Shown here in pieces: positions 7,512 through 16,508 of a DNA stretch of 64,000 bases. The stretch's first letter is position 1. Every line of letters starts with the position of its first letter. Origin of the DNA: Candidatus Rifleibacteriota bacterium (GTDB lineage: Bacteria; Muiribacteriota; Ozemobacteria; Ozemobacterales; Ozemobacteraceae); NCBI GenBank assembly GCA_015233565.1, contig JADFXM010000027.1, forward strand, positions 1-64,000. Direction: 5' to 3'. A model generated the notes under the pieces. The model was not told where the DNA came from, ran no database searches, and saw only the letters and a program-made list of their open reading frames with translations. A program made the position numbers and the translations under genes.

Positions 7512-9111
7512 GATACTTAAGAATCTGGCTTTTCGCTTCTTCAAGTTTCTTACCACGAAGGGTGTCTGTGTAATCGGCCTTTGAGATGTATTTTAACTCA
7601 ATCATGGCAAAAAACTTTGGCTTTCCAGCGGAACCCTTCAAAAGTACAATGTCTATATACCCGTCTTCAACCGGGTACTCGCTCTTGGCATAGTAAATTC
7701 GAGTTTCAAAAAGAAAAGTCAGCATGATTGCCTGTACAACTTTTTCGTTGAATTTAATAAAATCACGATCTGAAAGTCTGTGCAAGGTCTCTTCGGTGAG
7801 TTTTACCAGTTTTCCGATGCTCCCTTCAACAGAAATTTCTCGAATTGAATCCCGTATTCCATCGGCCGATACTCGATACGAACTTTCATCCTCAATTTTT
7901 CTTCTAAAATATTTGAAAAATAGTTCTTTTATAACGTAGTTTGGCACACCTAAGAAAACAACATCGTTGCTCTCGTCATATCTCTTTATTGTTAAGAAAC
8001 CCATGTAAAACAAAAGAGATTTGAATTCATTCAGGGACATTTCAAGCTCAAGACTGAATTGATCAGCAATCTCCACAGCCTGTTCTTTTCCTTCAATAAT
8101 CTCATCAAGTACTGTCACTCGCTCAGCATTGAACCCACCTATATCAAATAATCTGCTTATCTTTCCATAGTCGCTCACAACGTTACGATCAACCAGATCA
8201 TCCGGTTCTTCACCAAATTGCTGAAGTGAACTCATGAAGTAAAGAATCATATCACTGTTATAAAGCTTTTCTGCGCCTTTTGGATGAAAAAGATATCCGT
8301 TGTAATACTGACGAAGTTTTGGTAATTTTTCCTCAATTCCCTCTGTGATGGTCTCACGGAACAAAGAAATTACCTCATCTTCCGTAAAGCCCATCATTTC
8401 ATTGAACAGCTTCGCTCTAGTGAAATTTCGAGTAATATTAAAACCGCTGGTCATGCTATCAAGCGTAATCGGGCTAACTCCGGTTATAAAAATTCGATCG
8501 AGGATTCCAGTTCTGGTAGCCTCTTTCAGCATTTCATAAAATTTACGGACGAATCCGTTTTTGCTGACCGAATCCTTAAAGAATTCGGGATTAAAACCGA
8601 GTAACTCATTGGCAAAATGGTCATATTCGTCGATTAGCAAGTAGACCTTTTTGTCGATGAGTTTTGAAGCCTCTGAAAAAAAGGCATCAATCATCTCTGA
8701 AGCTTCTCTATCACCCTGGATGTTTATGTCAAATGAGTATTTTATACAGAAATTTCTGATACCTGTGAAAATGTTATGTGAAAAGCCCCTGCGAGTATTT
8801 TCAGGGGTATCAGTATTAATACCCGAAAAACTCAGGGTTAAAACATAATAGTTGTTCACAAGGGGAGTTGGGTTGCGGCCAATATTGAAATTTCCGAAAA
8901 GGGTCTGGAAAGAATCTTTATGCTTAATGTCGTAATAATGCTCCAATAGAGAAATAAACAAGCTTTTCCCAAACCTACGCGGCCGCAAAAAAACGATAAA
9001 ATCTTCATTAAGATTTTCAAGCATTCGTATGTACTCAGTCTTATCAACATAAATCTTTCCACTCTCAATCAGACTTTTAAAGTTACTAATTCCGTAAGGA
9101 ATCCGCTTCAT
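7417..9111 (-). CDS. AAA-ATPase-like/PD-(D/E)XK (DUF1703-type) protein
   Basis: The start is set at ATG 9111 (MKRIPYGISNFKSL), preceded by CGGAGAA; the track's 9147 start adds 12 unlikely residues. The 564-aa protein has YVDKTEYI, a P-loop-like RPRRFGKSLF (about residues 44-53), KVYLLIDEYDHF as Walker B, the family signature RIFITGVSPITLDSMTSG, and a C-terminal nuclease-like site GYIDIVLL ... MIELKYIS. This is the complete AAA-ATPase-like (PF09820) plus PD-(D/E)XK architecture and is intact, unlike its sister at 4271-6028. The two sisters flank a truncated TPR gene and a MITE, fitting a mobile or expanding family. The biological role of the family is not established. Confidence 0.85.
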   Translation of the reverse strand: MKRIPYGISNFKSLIESGKIYVDKTEYIRMLENLNEDFIVFLRPRRFGKSLFISLLEHYYDIKHKDSFQTLFGNFNIGRNPTPLVNNYYVLTLSFSGINTDTPENTRRGFSHNIFTGIRNFCIKYSFDINIQGDREASEMIDAFFSEASKLIDKKVYLLIDEYDHFANELLGFNPEFFKDSVSKNGFVRKFYEMLKEATRTGILDRIFITGVSPITLDSMTSGFNITRNFTRAKLFNEMMGFTEDEVISLFRETITEGIEEKLPKLRQYYNGYLFHPKGAEKLYNSDMILYFMSSLQQFGEEPDDLVDRNVVSDYGKISRLFDIGGFNAERVTVLDEIIEGKEQAVEIADQFSLELEMSLNEFKSLLFYMGFLTIKRYDESNDVVFLGVPNYVIKELFFKYFRRKIEDESSYRVSADGIRDSIREISVEGSIGKLVKLTEETLHRLSDRDFIKFNEKVVQAIMLTFLFETRIYYAKSEYPVEDGYIDIVLLKGSAGKPKFFAMIELKYISKADYTDTLRGKKLEEAKSQILKYLRSKELTTNTNMRKWAVVFCVDKCVALEEVL

Positions 9112-9273
9112 AATTTTCTCCGCTGACACTAAAGTTAATTCATTCAATTATAATTGAAGCCAGAAAACTTTCCAATTGTTTCTTTCGGTCCACAAATCCC
9201 TGATGGAAGACGTTTTCGAAATTGCCAGACTTAAAGCCCTCCAAGGAAATGGTTTTCCGAAATAGAGTTTACT

Positions 9274-11997
9274 TCATAAAGGATTTCGTGCGATAATCTC
9301 TACTTTTGTGTTGGCAATCACTTGAAGAACCAAACGTCCAGCCTTATCGAGATACTGATGTGGTCCTGAAATCGACAACTCCTTATCATTGATATAGACA
9401 CAAGGTTTTCCTTTAAACCCGCTGATCAAAAGTTCATAAGGTTGATTCAGCCAGCTTTTGCTTTCAAATGAAAGTCTGCCTGCTTTTTCCTCAATGTTTA
9501 CAATTTCCCCAGGTGCATGTACAAGCCAACCATTCGGAAGTGAAGCGTGGAAATCATATAAAGTCGAACGGTGATAGAAGTTTATGGCGTTCGTTTGAAC
9601 CGTCCCGGGATTTATTGCCGGCCCGGACCGGCATTGTTCCCTCAATTGGAAACTATCAGGCAACAATCCTTGTCGCGTTTGATCCATTTTGGGCCAACTC
9701 ATCTGGATTCCGCAAGCAGTAATGCCGTTGGCGACCTTTTTCCAAACTGGTATTGATGAATAGCGGGCAAGCCGATAAAGAGCATCGGCGTAAACCAGAC
9801 CGCACCATTGGACAGGTTGTCCGATCCAGACCGGAGCCTTCCAATTGGAGGCACCCAGAACAGGAATCGTTGAATATACACCAATGGAATTAGGTATCGG
9901 TTGACGAAGATAAACAAATGGAATACCTGTCCAGGCCCAATAAATAGCTCGTTCCAGGAACTCCCGTTCTCCGGTTAATTCATAAGCTCGTAAAAACACT
10001 TTTATCAAATAGGCTGAAGCCAGAATGTCAGGAGTATGCAAAGGGATTTCCCACGTTTGGGCTCCCCGTGGTACAGTGTTGTCGAATTTTTGAAGGGCCC
10101 GCACCAAACGCAGAGATTCTTGAATCAATTCGGCATTTCCGGCTACGCAGGATTGCTCAAGCATGGTCCATACCATAGTGGCCGTCAAACCATTGGTTTC
10201 GCTGGCCCAATGGGTTTTTCCGAAATCAGGACCACCCGGGCTTTTTCTGTAGAGATACGACCCATCGGTTTCAAACGAACTTTTAAGGTTTCTTGCTCCA
10301 GTTTCGGCGAATTGGGAGTTTTCATCGACATACCCGAAAACAAGGCTGCCAAGTGGATAATGAACATGTGATATGCAACTAACGTTGTATTCCGCAGGGT
10401 TTACTTTTTCCAGCGCAGCCGAACTCATTTTTCTTAATGAGTCTGTCAAATCTTCAGATTCTTTCTGGTTGGCGAGCCAATTCAGCAAAATAGCTGCATC
10501 GGCAGCTGGTTGTGGATTAAACCCCTTCCAAAGTGCATGGCGGAAAAGACAGTTTTCCCGAAGTTTGGAATCCAACCATCCTTCTGCTGCCAAGTGAACA
10601 TAAGATGCGATTGGCATTGTATCGGGTACGTCGGGCAAGCCATTTTGGGAAACATAGTGTTGAACAGCTGGAATTACAGTTTCTCCCATCCCTCCAATTA
10701 TGCTTGCTTTGAGCACCAATGGCTCACTTGCTCTAATCGAGGAGACCCAGCGAGGAAAGAGGTTTCCCTCCTGTCGATTTTGACCATCAGAACCCGGAAA
10801 AAACAAACACATAATATGGCCACCTGAGTGGAACACTCGATCCGGTGAATCGAATAAGGCCGAGAATTGATCTTTAGAAGAAACTTCCCAGGAAAGGCCG
10901 ATATAGCGTCCCTCTGCTTGAAGGGCCATTAAAGGAAACGTGATCTTGAGATTATCGGGTACCCGACGGTTAGCGGCCGGACCTATAATATCAGCATCGG
11001 AGCTGCTTGGTTCATCTTCCAGATATTCCAAACCGGGAAAAATTGCTTGTCCTTTTTTTTCACCGAATGACCCTAGTCCTGGTATGATAGTCAACAAAGG
11101 AAGATAAATGACTTTCCGATCGACCGATGTGGTAACCTTGGTTTCTACGTCAATGGCGCTCTCTCCAATCCTTGGGGAAAAATTCTGTTCTATTTTCCAC
11201 TTTCCTCCGTCTGGATCGGAAATTGAATCGGAAACTCTTAATATTCCCTCGCGGACTTCAGTTGACATTGAAGCGTTTTTCCAAGTTTCAATCCACCTGA
11301 CTTCATTGCTTTGCATGTACCCAAAAAGCTGTTTACCATGCCCGAAAGCTACGGTTTTCCCTGCAACTGATAGCGAAAAAGCACCCAAATTATCTTTGGA
11401 ATGAACCAACCTCAGTTTCTCAGATTCGATAATCTGGCATTGATTTTCCGGCTGAGTAAACGCTTCCGGTTTTGGCCAGGCGGGTTCACTGATTTCGGAG
11501 ACTACATCAGCATAAGAAAAAGAAATTCTATTGATTACCGCTTTCCCGGTGACTCCCGGCGGGTCGATTCGTAAGCGCTTAAATAGGCCCAGCGGCGGGA
11601 GTATTCCTTCCAGTTCTTCCCATTCTCCCCCGCCTTTTGCACATAAACGAATGGAACATTCCTCCGTAGGTTTCAAGGAATAGTAAAATATTTGAAGCAT
11701 CCCCGGTTGATCAGATTTCAAACGAATCTTGATGAAAAGAGGCTTTCCCGGAGGATAACTGAAGAAGGGACCGACTGCATATGGGTCGTCACCGCTGATT
11801 TCAAGCAACATCCCTTCGGCTGTGCCACAGAGTCGAGAAATGTCGTGCCTGGCATACCAACCCGCGACAGTTGATTGATTTGTAAAATCAAAACATGGCA
11901 AAGGTCTCGTGAATATCAACCAATACAAGGTGATTCCTGTAAATATCCCTGCCAGAAGAATCCATAAACCACGATTATTTTTCTCTGTTTTGTTCAA
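9274..11997 (-). CDS. Large membrane-anchored protein with alpha-barrel-like C-terminus, unknown function
   Basis: A 907-aa frame starting at TTG 11997 with AAGGAAC at good distance. An N-terminal segment GLWILLAGIFTGITLYWLIF should anchor it in the inner membrane with the bulk outside. Residues about 30-160 look like a beta-sandwich, 190-440 are also beta-rich, and about 460-800 are helical (LAAEGWLDSKLRENCLF, THWASETNGLTATMVWTMLE, LRAYELTGEREFLERAIYWAW), like six-hairpin (alpha/alpha) barrels of glycoside hydrolases and lyases. A short beta domain closes the protein. No catalytic motif can be assigned with confidence. A role in polysaccharide processing is a guess from the fold pattern. It stands alone on its strand. 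Confidence 0.7.
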   Translation of the reverse strand: MNKTEKNNRGLWILLAGIFTGITLYWLIFTRPLPCFDFTNQSTVAGWYARHDISRLCGTAEGMLLEISGDDPYAVGPFFSYPPGKPLFIKIRLKSDQPGMLQIFYYSLKPTEECSIRLCAKGGGEWEELEGILPPLGLFKRLRIDPPGVTGKAVINRISFSYADVVSEISEPAWPKPEAFTQPENQCQIIESEKLRLVHSKDNLGAFSLSVAGKTVAFGHGKQLFGYMQSNEVRWIETWKNASMSTEVREGILRVSDSISDPDGGKWKIEQNFSPRIGESAIDVETKVTTSVDRKVIYLPLLTIIPGLGSFGEKKGQAIFPGLEYLEDEPSSSDADIIGPAANRRVPDNLKITFPLMALQAEGRYIGLSWEVSSKDQFSALFDSPDRVFHSGGHIMCLFFPGSDGQNRQEGNLFPRWVSSIRASEPLVLKASIIGGMGETVIPAVQHYVSQNGLPDVPDTMPIASYVHLAAEGWLDSKLRENCLFRHALWKGFNPQPAADAAILLNWLANQKESEDLTDSLRKMSSAALEKVNPAEYNVSCISHVHYPLGSLVFGYVDENSQFAETGARNLKSSFETDGSYLYRKSPGGPDFGKTHWASETNGLTATMVWTMLEQSCVAGNAELIQESLRLVRALQKFDNTVPRGAQTWEIPLHTPDILASAYLIKVFLRAYELTGEREFLERAIYWAWTGIPFVYLRQPIPNSIGVYSTIPVLGASNWKAPVWIGQPVQWCGLVYADALYRLARYSSIPVWKKVANGITACGIQMSWPKMDQTRQGLLPDSFQLREQCRSGPAINPGTVQTNAINFYHRSTLYDFHASLPNGWLVHAPGEIVNIEEKAGRLSFESKSWLNQPYELLISGFKGKPCVYINDKELSISGPHQYLDKAGRLVLQVIANTKVEIIARNPL

Positions 11998-12366
11998 AAA
12001 AGTTCCTTGGGAAGGTTATATAATTTGTTTTGCCGACCAGGTGATGTCAGTCGTCAGAATTATAAAAGTCTTGTTAACTTGATTTTACATGTAAACTTTG
12101 AGAGAATCAATTACCAACAGGAGTGACTGGTCTTTCTTCCCAATATTCCAGAAAGAGACGATTACTGCTGCATTCGGAGTAGTTTTTCTTACAGGCGAGC
12201 TCTTAAATATTATTCCATATAGGAGATTAACGTGCCTATAAACGTCATTTTCAAGAAATTGTATAATTTTTTTTAATTTTCCCTATTCAGAGCGATGCCT
12301 TTACCAGACCTTTTGAAAGATTTCATAATCCTAATATTCTGGCAACTTAAAATTTGGAGATAAAAA
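11998..12366. other. Divergent intergenic region with a 12-bp palindrome
   Basis: This spacer separates two divergent genes. At 12084-12095 lies the perfect palindrome TTTACATGTAAA, a plausible dimeric-regulator operator shared by both promoters. Nothing else stands out. Confidence 0.3.
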
Positions 12367-12765
12367 TTGAAAAAACAACACGGCTTTGTACTATTTTTAA
12401 CAATTCTATTTTTCCTCACTATTGCTTTCAGTTTTGGTCAAGTCAAGCAAGTTCCGATTCACACACCGGATTTTGAACTTTTCCAGCTTCAAAGCAGGTT
12501 TACCCAACTCGATAAACTTTTTAAGTTCAATGTTTCAATGGTAGACATCCAGGAATGCCTTGATGGTCTTGAAGATCTTCGAGGAGCTCTGAAATGCTAT
12601 CTTCCGCTTTTCAAAGGGGATGACCAAAACGCAATGCAACAGGTACATCGAAGAATTAATGACGCCTTGTTTGACTTGTCCGCGATGGATTATTATGGCG
12701 CACAAGATCTATTTAAGAAAGCAAAACAGATTTTTCAGGATGTCTATCGTAAATACAGATCATAG
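12367..12765 (+). CDS. Small secreted helical protein, unknown
   Basis: A 132-aa frame with TTG start and TTGGAG eight bases upstream. The N-terminus KKQHGFVLFLTILFFLTIAFSFGQ is a clear signal peptide, probably cut after FSFG. The mature ~107 residues are helical (FQLQSRFTQLDKLFKF, VHRRINDALFDLSAMDYYGAQDLFKKAKQIF), suggesting a small periplasmic helical bundle. I do not recognise the family. No operon partner is close. Confidence 0.65.
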   Translation: MKKQHGFVLFLTILFFLTIAFSFGQVKQVPIHTPDFELFQLQSRFTQLDKLFKFNVSMVDIQECLDGLEDLRGALKCYLPLFKGDDQNAMQQVHRRINDALFDLSAMDYYGAQDLFKKAKQIFQDVYRKYRS

Positions 12766-13201
12766 AAGTCGCAGAATTGATCAGAGATACCCAATAGTGC
12801 TGACATTGGGAACCATTAAGGAAGTACCCGCCGCAACATCATAGCCAACGAGGTTCGGCTCGAGGGCACCTTAACTTTATTTTCGCATGACGCCAAAGGA
12901 AATTTGTTTACACCAGCAGAGAATTGGCTACTGGCTCTTTTTGTGCAGTGTAAAAATAAAAAAAAATTTGTAACGAACGAATAGTTTCAAACGTAAGATA
13001 GCCAAGAAAAAAATTCCATGGAAAAAGGAGAAAAGAATCCAATTATGATGATAGTATTGATCACAATTCCGATTTCACTCCCCATAGGGTTGAACAGAGT
13101 ATCCTGACTGCAACGAAGAATTGACGATTTGTGCCTTTCCCAGTATAGTTTTAGATATAGTACCTCGTAACCATGAAATTCAGTTATGGAGAAGAATAAT
13201 T
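12766..13201. other. Intergenic spacer
   Basis: No convincing gene, RNA or repeat. The ORF at 12620-12844 is a shadow of the preceding gene. The SD for the next gene (TGGAGAAG) lies at its right end. Confidence 0.3.
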
Positions 13202-13789
13202 ATGAAATATCTATTAAGTGTTATTCTAGCTGGGGTTTTCATCTTTGGCGGCTACTCAAGTGCTTTGGCTTCCCCCTTCGGAGACAACGATGTCACTCCC
13301 GCTGGTTTTGATGAAAAATTGCGAGAGTTCCAAATTAAAGAAGAAATTGAAAGAAATTCACCTGAACACCTGGAACTTGACCGTAAAGTCAAACAGGATA
13401 TGGAGGAAAGAAACGCATTGTACCAAAAAATGGGAGAAATTGGTGGCTCTGGTGAGCCTGCAACATTATCCCAATCTATAAAAGATGTTATCGCTGAAGC
13501 GAAAAATACCGGGGGTGAACGCAAACCCACACTTCTAGCAGGAGTTTCTAAAGCTCAAAGTGTTGAAGATGTGGTTGAACTTGCCAACAACTGCATTTAC
13601 AGATCAGATGGTTCAGGAATATACAATGCTCAAGAGCAGAAAGACCACGATGAAGTTTTAGTATCGGGCAGCAAACTGCAAACACTTAAAGGAAGTGACT
13701 ACGTAAAACTAATGGAAAAAGCCTTAACTGTTGATGCATATTTAGCCATCAAGAACAATTTTAATAAACGATTCAAGACAAAATTGTAA
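13202..13789 (+). CDS. Secreted hypothetical protein
   Basis: The start is placed at ATG 13202, preceded by TGGAGAAG, rather than the track's 13121. The 195-aa product begins MKYLLSVILAGVFIFGGYSSALAS, a classical signal peptide. The mature part is charged and helical (FDEKLREFQIKEEIERN, LDRKVKQDMEERNALYQKMGE), with a C-terminal VKLMEKALTVDAYLAIK. It lacks lipobox, cysteines and any motif I know. It is followed directly by a MITE copy. Confidence 0.7.
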   Translation: MKYLLSVILAGVFIFGGYSSALASPFGDNDVTPAGFDEKLREFQIKEEIERNSPEHLELDRKVKQDMEERNALYQKMGEIGGSGEPATLSQSIKDVIAEAKNTGGERKPTLLAGVSKAQSVEDVVELANNCIYRSDGSGIYNAQEQKDHDEVLVSGSKLQTLKGSDYVKLMEKALTVDAYLAIKNNFNKRFKTKL

Positions 13790-13814
13790 TTTCCTTAAAT
13801 TTTTGCCAAATTAA

Positions 13815-13992
13815 GACAGTGTAGCAAATTTACCGAAAAAGAAACTTGACGAGGCGGTCGTTGAGCGGAGTCGAAACGACCAAAGTTATAAAATAAATTG
13901 TGTGTAGGTGAGTCCATCATAACGAATGAAGGAATTAACACAATTGTAGCAAATGGCTGGAAAATAATTATCGGCTGAAATGCTACAGTGTC
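13815..13992. mobile_element. MITE-like element, family 1, copy 2 (178 bp, 8-bp target duplication)
   Basis: The element is bounded by GACAGTGTAGCA (13815-13826) and TGCTACAGTGTC (13981-13992) and flanked by the perfect direct repeat CAAATTAA (13807-13814 and 13993-14000). The internal sequence aligns with copy 1 at 6207-6358 and contains GGTCGTTGAGCGGAGTCGAA, the unit that occurs in tandem at 22.6-22.8 kb. It encodes no transposase, so it must have been mobilised in trans. Confidence 0.87.
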
Positions 13993-14143
13993 CAAATTAA
14001 CCAATTTTCGTTTGGGAAAAATTGTGCAGGCTTATTTAATACCAAAACAGCTGTTTTCTAATCGCAGCGGTGGAGCGGAATCTTCCCACCGCCGCGTTTT
14101 ATTTGCAAATTTGCACCTGCTATAACGATATTCCAAACAACTC

Positions 14144-14380
14144 ATACCAGTCCCACGAAATAATAATACCAATTTCAATTAGTTCGTTCATCCGACCTAC
14201 TTTGTGCTTCAGGTCTGCGGAAATTGGAGTTGGGTTTGCCAGAAATGAATGCTCCAACCACCCAGTAAGGGCCCTTATTTTCACGAAAATTACGTGTTTT
14301 CTTGGAAAATATACCGATCCCACTTCACTTTGTTCAAATCATGTTCTTGGGATGATGCAAATATTTTTTGGGATTGGTAT
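14144..14380. repeat. Possible second type of inverted-repeat element
   Basis: ATACCAGTCCCACGAAATAA at 14144 is matched in inverse orientation at 14360-14380 (ends TTTTTTGGGATTGGTAT), giving a 237-bp unit with imperfect ends of about 20 bp. A third occurrence of the end sequence, ATACCAATCCCACAAAATAA, is at 35953. No clear target duplication is seen and the interior has no gene. The ORF-track frames here are chance. Confidence 0.4.
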
Positions 14381-14546
14381 AACCTAACTTTTTCAACGGT
14401 TTACAACGCCAGAGGCTTGATCGAACCTATCAATTTGCTTGATTACTTTTAAGAATTGGTATCATTCCTGCCAAAAATTTGGGGTTGATTGAAAGATTTT
14501 CCATGTTGTGTTAAGATTCCCTCCACAAAAACTAAAGAGGGAAAAA

Positions 14547-14984
14547 ATGAAGGCTGAACAACTTAAACTTTTGTATGAAGCCATGGTTGAGGGGAATTTT
14601 AACCAGCTCAAAATTGAAAGAGGGCCAGTTAAAGTAAAAATGTCTCGAACACCTGGTATTTTTCTCGCTGATCAAGCTGAAGAGTCTTCCCAAGCCCAAC
14701 CGGAGAATACTGAACCTGAACAAAGTAAAAGCAAAAAAGTTCTCTCAGAACACATAGGAGTATTTTCCTTTGGGAAAAAGAAAAAATCGGTTGGAATGCC
14801 TATTAAACAAGGCGAAATCCTGGGAAGCATAAAGGGAATCAGTCACCAGGACAACGTCGTGGCTCCCTTATCAGGAAAGATTACATCAGTCGGAATCAAT
14901 GAAGGGACTATCGCAGAATTCGGAATGACATTGTTCGAGATTCTTCCCGAAGAAATGATTGAGGAACAGTCTTCCGAAATTTGA
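14547..14984 (+). CDS. BCCP-like (AccB-like) protein lacking the biotin-accepting lysine
   Basis: ATG 14547 follows AGAGGGA; the track's 14508 start is earlier and poorer. The 145-aa layout is that of acetyl-CoA carboxylase biotin carrier protein: a helical N-terminus, a Glu/Gln/Ser-rich linker (about 41-64), then a biotinyl-type beta-domain (IGVFSF ... VGMPIKQGEILGSI ... VVAPLSGKITSV ... GTIAEFGMTLFEI). The canonical E-A-M-K-[ML] turn should fall at about residues 96-100, but the sequence there is KGISH, with Ser99 at the lysine position. It cannot be biotinylated there. In plants, biotin-less BCCP homologues (BADC) damp ACCase; a similar scaffold or regulatory role is possible. It lies 27 bp before accC, probably in one operon. 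Confidence 0.8.
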   Translation: MKAEQLKLLYEAMVEGNFNQLKIERGPVKVKMSRTPGIFLADQAEESSQAQPENTEPEQSKSKKVLSEHIGVFSFGKKKKSVGMPIKQGEILGSIKGISHQDNVVAPLSGKITSVGINEGTIAEFGMTLFEILPEEMIEEQSSEI

Positions 14985-15011
14985 TTTTCACCGAATGGAG
15001 CATTTTAAAGC

Positions 15012-16418
15012 ATGTTCAATAAATTGTTAATTGCAAATAGGGGGGAGATCGCTGTCCGAATAATCAGGACCTGCCGAAGACTTGGAATAAGAACAGTTGC
15101 TGTTTTTTCCGAGGCCGACAGAGACGGAATGCATGTTTCAATGGCAGATGAGGCATACTGTATTGGGCCGGCAAGACCAGATCTTTCCTATTTAAATATT
15201 TCCAATCTGCTTTCAGTCGCGCATATCACCAAATGCGACGCTATTCATCCCGGTTATGGGTTTCTTTCTGAAAACCCGACTTTCTCAGAAATTACTCAAA
15301 AATGTGGATTCGCATTTGTAGGCCCTTCCCATCGAGCTATTGAAAGGATGGGACAAAAATCCGTAGCCCGCGATTTGATGCATCGCTCAGGAGTTCCAAT
15401 TCTTCCGGGCTCCCCCAATAGCCTCGAAAACCCCGATGAAGCGCAGGAAATAGCAAATTCTATCGGATACCCTGTTCTCATTAAGGCTTCCGCCGGCGGT
15501 GGTGGACGGGGAATGCGTCTTTGCGAAAATAAGGACCAATTCAAGAATCTCTTTCTGAACGCTACCGGGGAAGCCAAATCAGCGTTTGGAGACGGAAGAG
15601 TCTACCTTGAAAAATATCTTGCCGAACCGCGCCACATTGAAATCCAGGTTTTCGGTGACACCTTTGGCAATGTACTGGTTCTGGGGGAACGGGAATGTTC
15701 CATTCAACGCCGTCATCAAAAGCTTATCGAAGAGGCTCCTTCGCCTGCCATCAGCGATGAAATACGGAAAAAAATGTATGAAACCGCAATTAAAGCTGTT
15801 AAAGCCATTGAATACGTTAACGCTGGAACAATAGAATTCCTACTGGATAAAAACGGGAATTTTTATTTCATGGAAATGAACACGCGCCTCCAGGTTGAAC
15901 ATCCTGTCACAGAAATGATTTGGGGAATTGACATGGTTGAACTTCAACTCAGAATAGCTTCAGGCGAAAAAATTCCCTATGCCCAGGAGGAGCTGCACCC
16001 AAGAGGATGGGCTATCGAATGCCGGATAAACGCAGAAGATGTCACAAATAACTTTACTCCGAGTCCAGGCAGGATCACCCAATTTATTGTCCCGGGAGGC
16101 CCCTGGGTAAGAGTTGATTCCGCCGCGTATCCTAATTATTTTGTCAGTCCTTCCTATGATTCAATGATTGCAAAATTAATTGTTTGGGCACCAACTCGAA
16201 GTGAGGCAATTAATCGCATGGCAACAGCCCTAAGAGAATTTCGGATAGATGGAATTAAAACCACTATCCCTTTCCAACTATTCGTGATGAAGAACCATGA
16301 TTTCGCTGACGGACTTTTCTCAACAAAATTTGTCGAGACTAATTCTCCGGCATTCCTTGCACAATATAATCCGGAAACTCCCCAAAATTCGCTTTTCATG
16401 GTATCTGAAGGAAAATAA
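15012..16418 (+). CDS. accC: Biotin carboxylase (acetyl-CoA carboxylase subunit)
   Basis: The 468-aa protein has the full biotin carboxylase order: N-terminal KLLIANRGEIAVRIIRTC, YGFLSEN, the ATP-grasp glycine-rich loop KASAGGGGRGMR, ERECSIQRRHQKLIEEAPS, the catalytic EMNTRLQVEHPVTEM, and RINAEDV with PSPGRI near the C-terminus. It carboxylates biotin on a carrier protein using ATP and bicarbonate, the first half-reaction of malonyl-CoA synthesis for fatty acids. It lies 27 bp after the BCCP-like gene. The adjacent carrier lacks the target lysine, so a true BCCP must be encoded elsewhere. The carboxyltransferase genes accA and accD are not in the window. Confidence 0.95.
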   Translation: MFNKLLIANRGEIAVRIIRTCRRLGIRTVAVFSEADRDGMHVSMADEAYCIGPARPDLSYLNISNLLSVAHITKCDAIHPGYGFLSENPTFSEITQKCGFAFVGPSHRAIERMGQKSVARDLMHRSGVPILPGSPNSLENPDEAQEIANSIGYPVLIKASAGGGGRGMRLCENKDQFKNLFLNATGEAKSAFGDGRVYLEKYLAEPRHIEIQVFGDTFGNVLVLGERECSIQRRHQKLIEEAPSPAISDEIRKKMYETAIKAVKAIEYVNAGTIEFLLDKNGNFYFMEMNTRLQVEHPVTEMIWGIDMVELQLRIASGEKIPYAQEELHPRGWAIECRINAEDVTNNFTPSPGRITQFIVPGGPWVRVDSAAYPNYFVSPSYDSMIAKLIVWAPTRSEAINRMATALREFRIDGIKTTIPFQLFVMKNHDFADGLFSTKFVETNSPAFLAQYNPETPQNSLFMVSEGK

Positions 16419-16508
16419 ATTTTGTGATTTCAGCAGTTGTACCTGTCCTTGGAAATAGAAAAGTGATTTCTCATTAATACCGGGCAGAAAAGGGATAGTT
16501 AAAAAATT

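Noticed and set aside
11998-13201. tRNA or small RNA gene in the long spacers
   Set aside because: I looked for cloverleaf-like arms and a T-loop GTTCGA context and found no consistent structure; a tRNA-scanning program would be needed to exclude one.
13990-14546. ORFs 14070-14387 and 14249-14452
   Set aside because: They lie across the inverted-repeat element, read in several frames on both strands, and have no SD.
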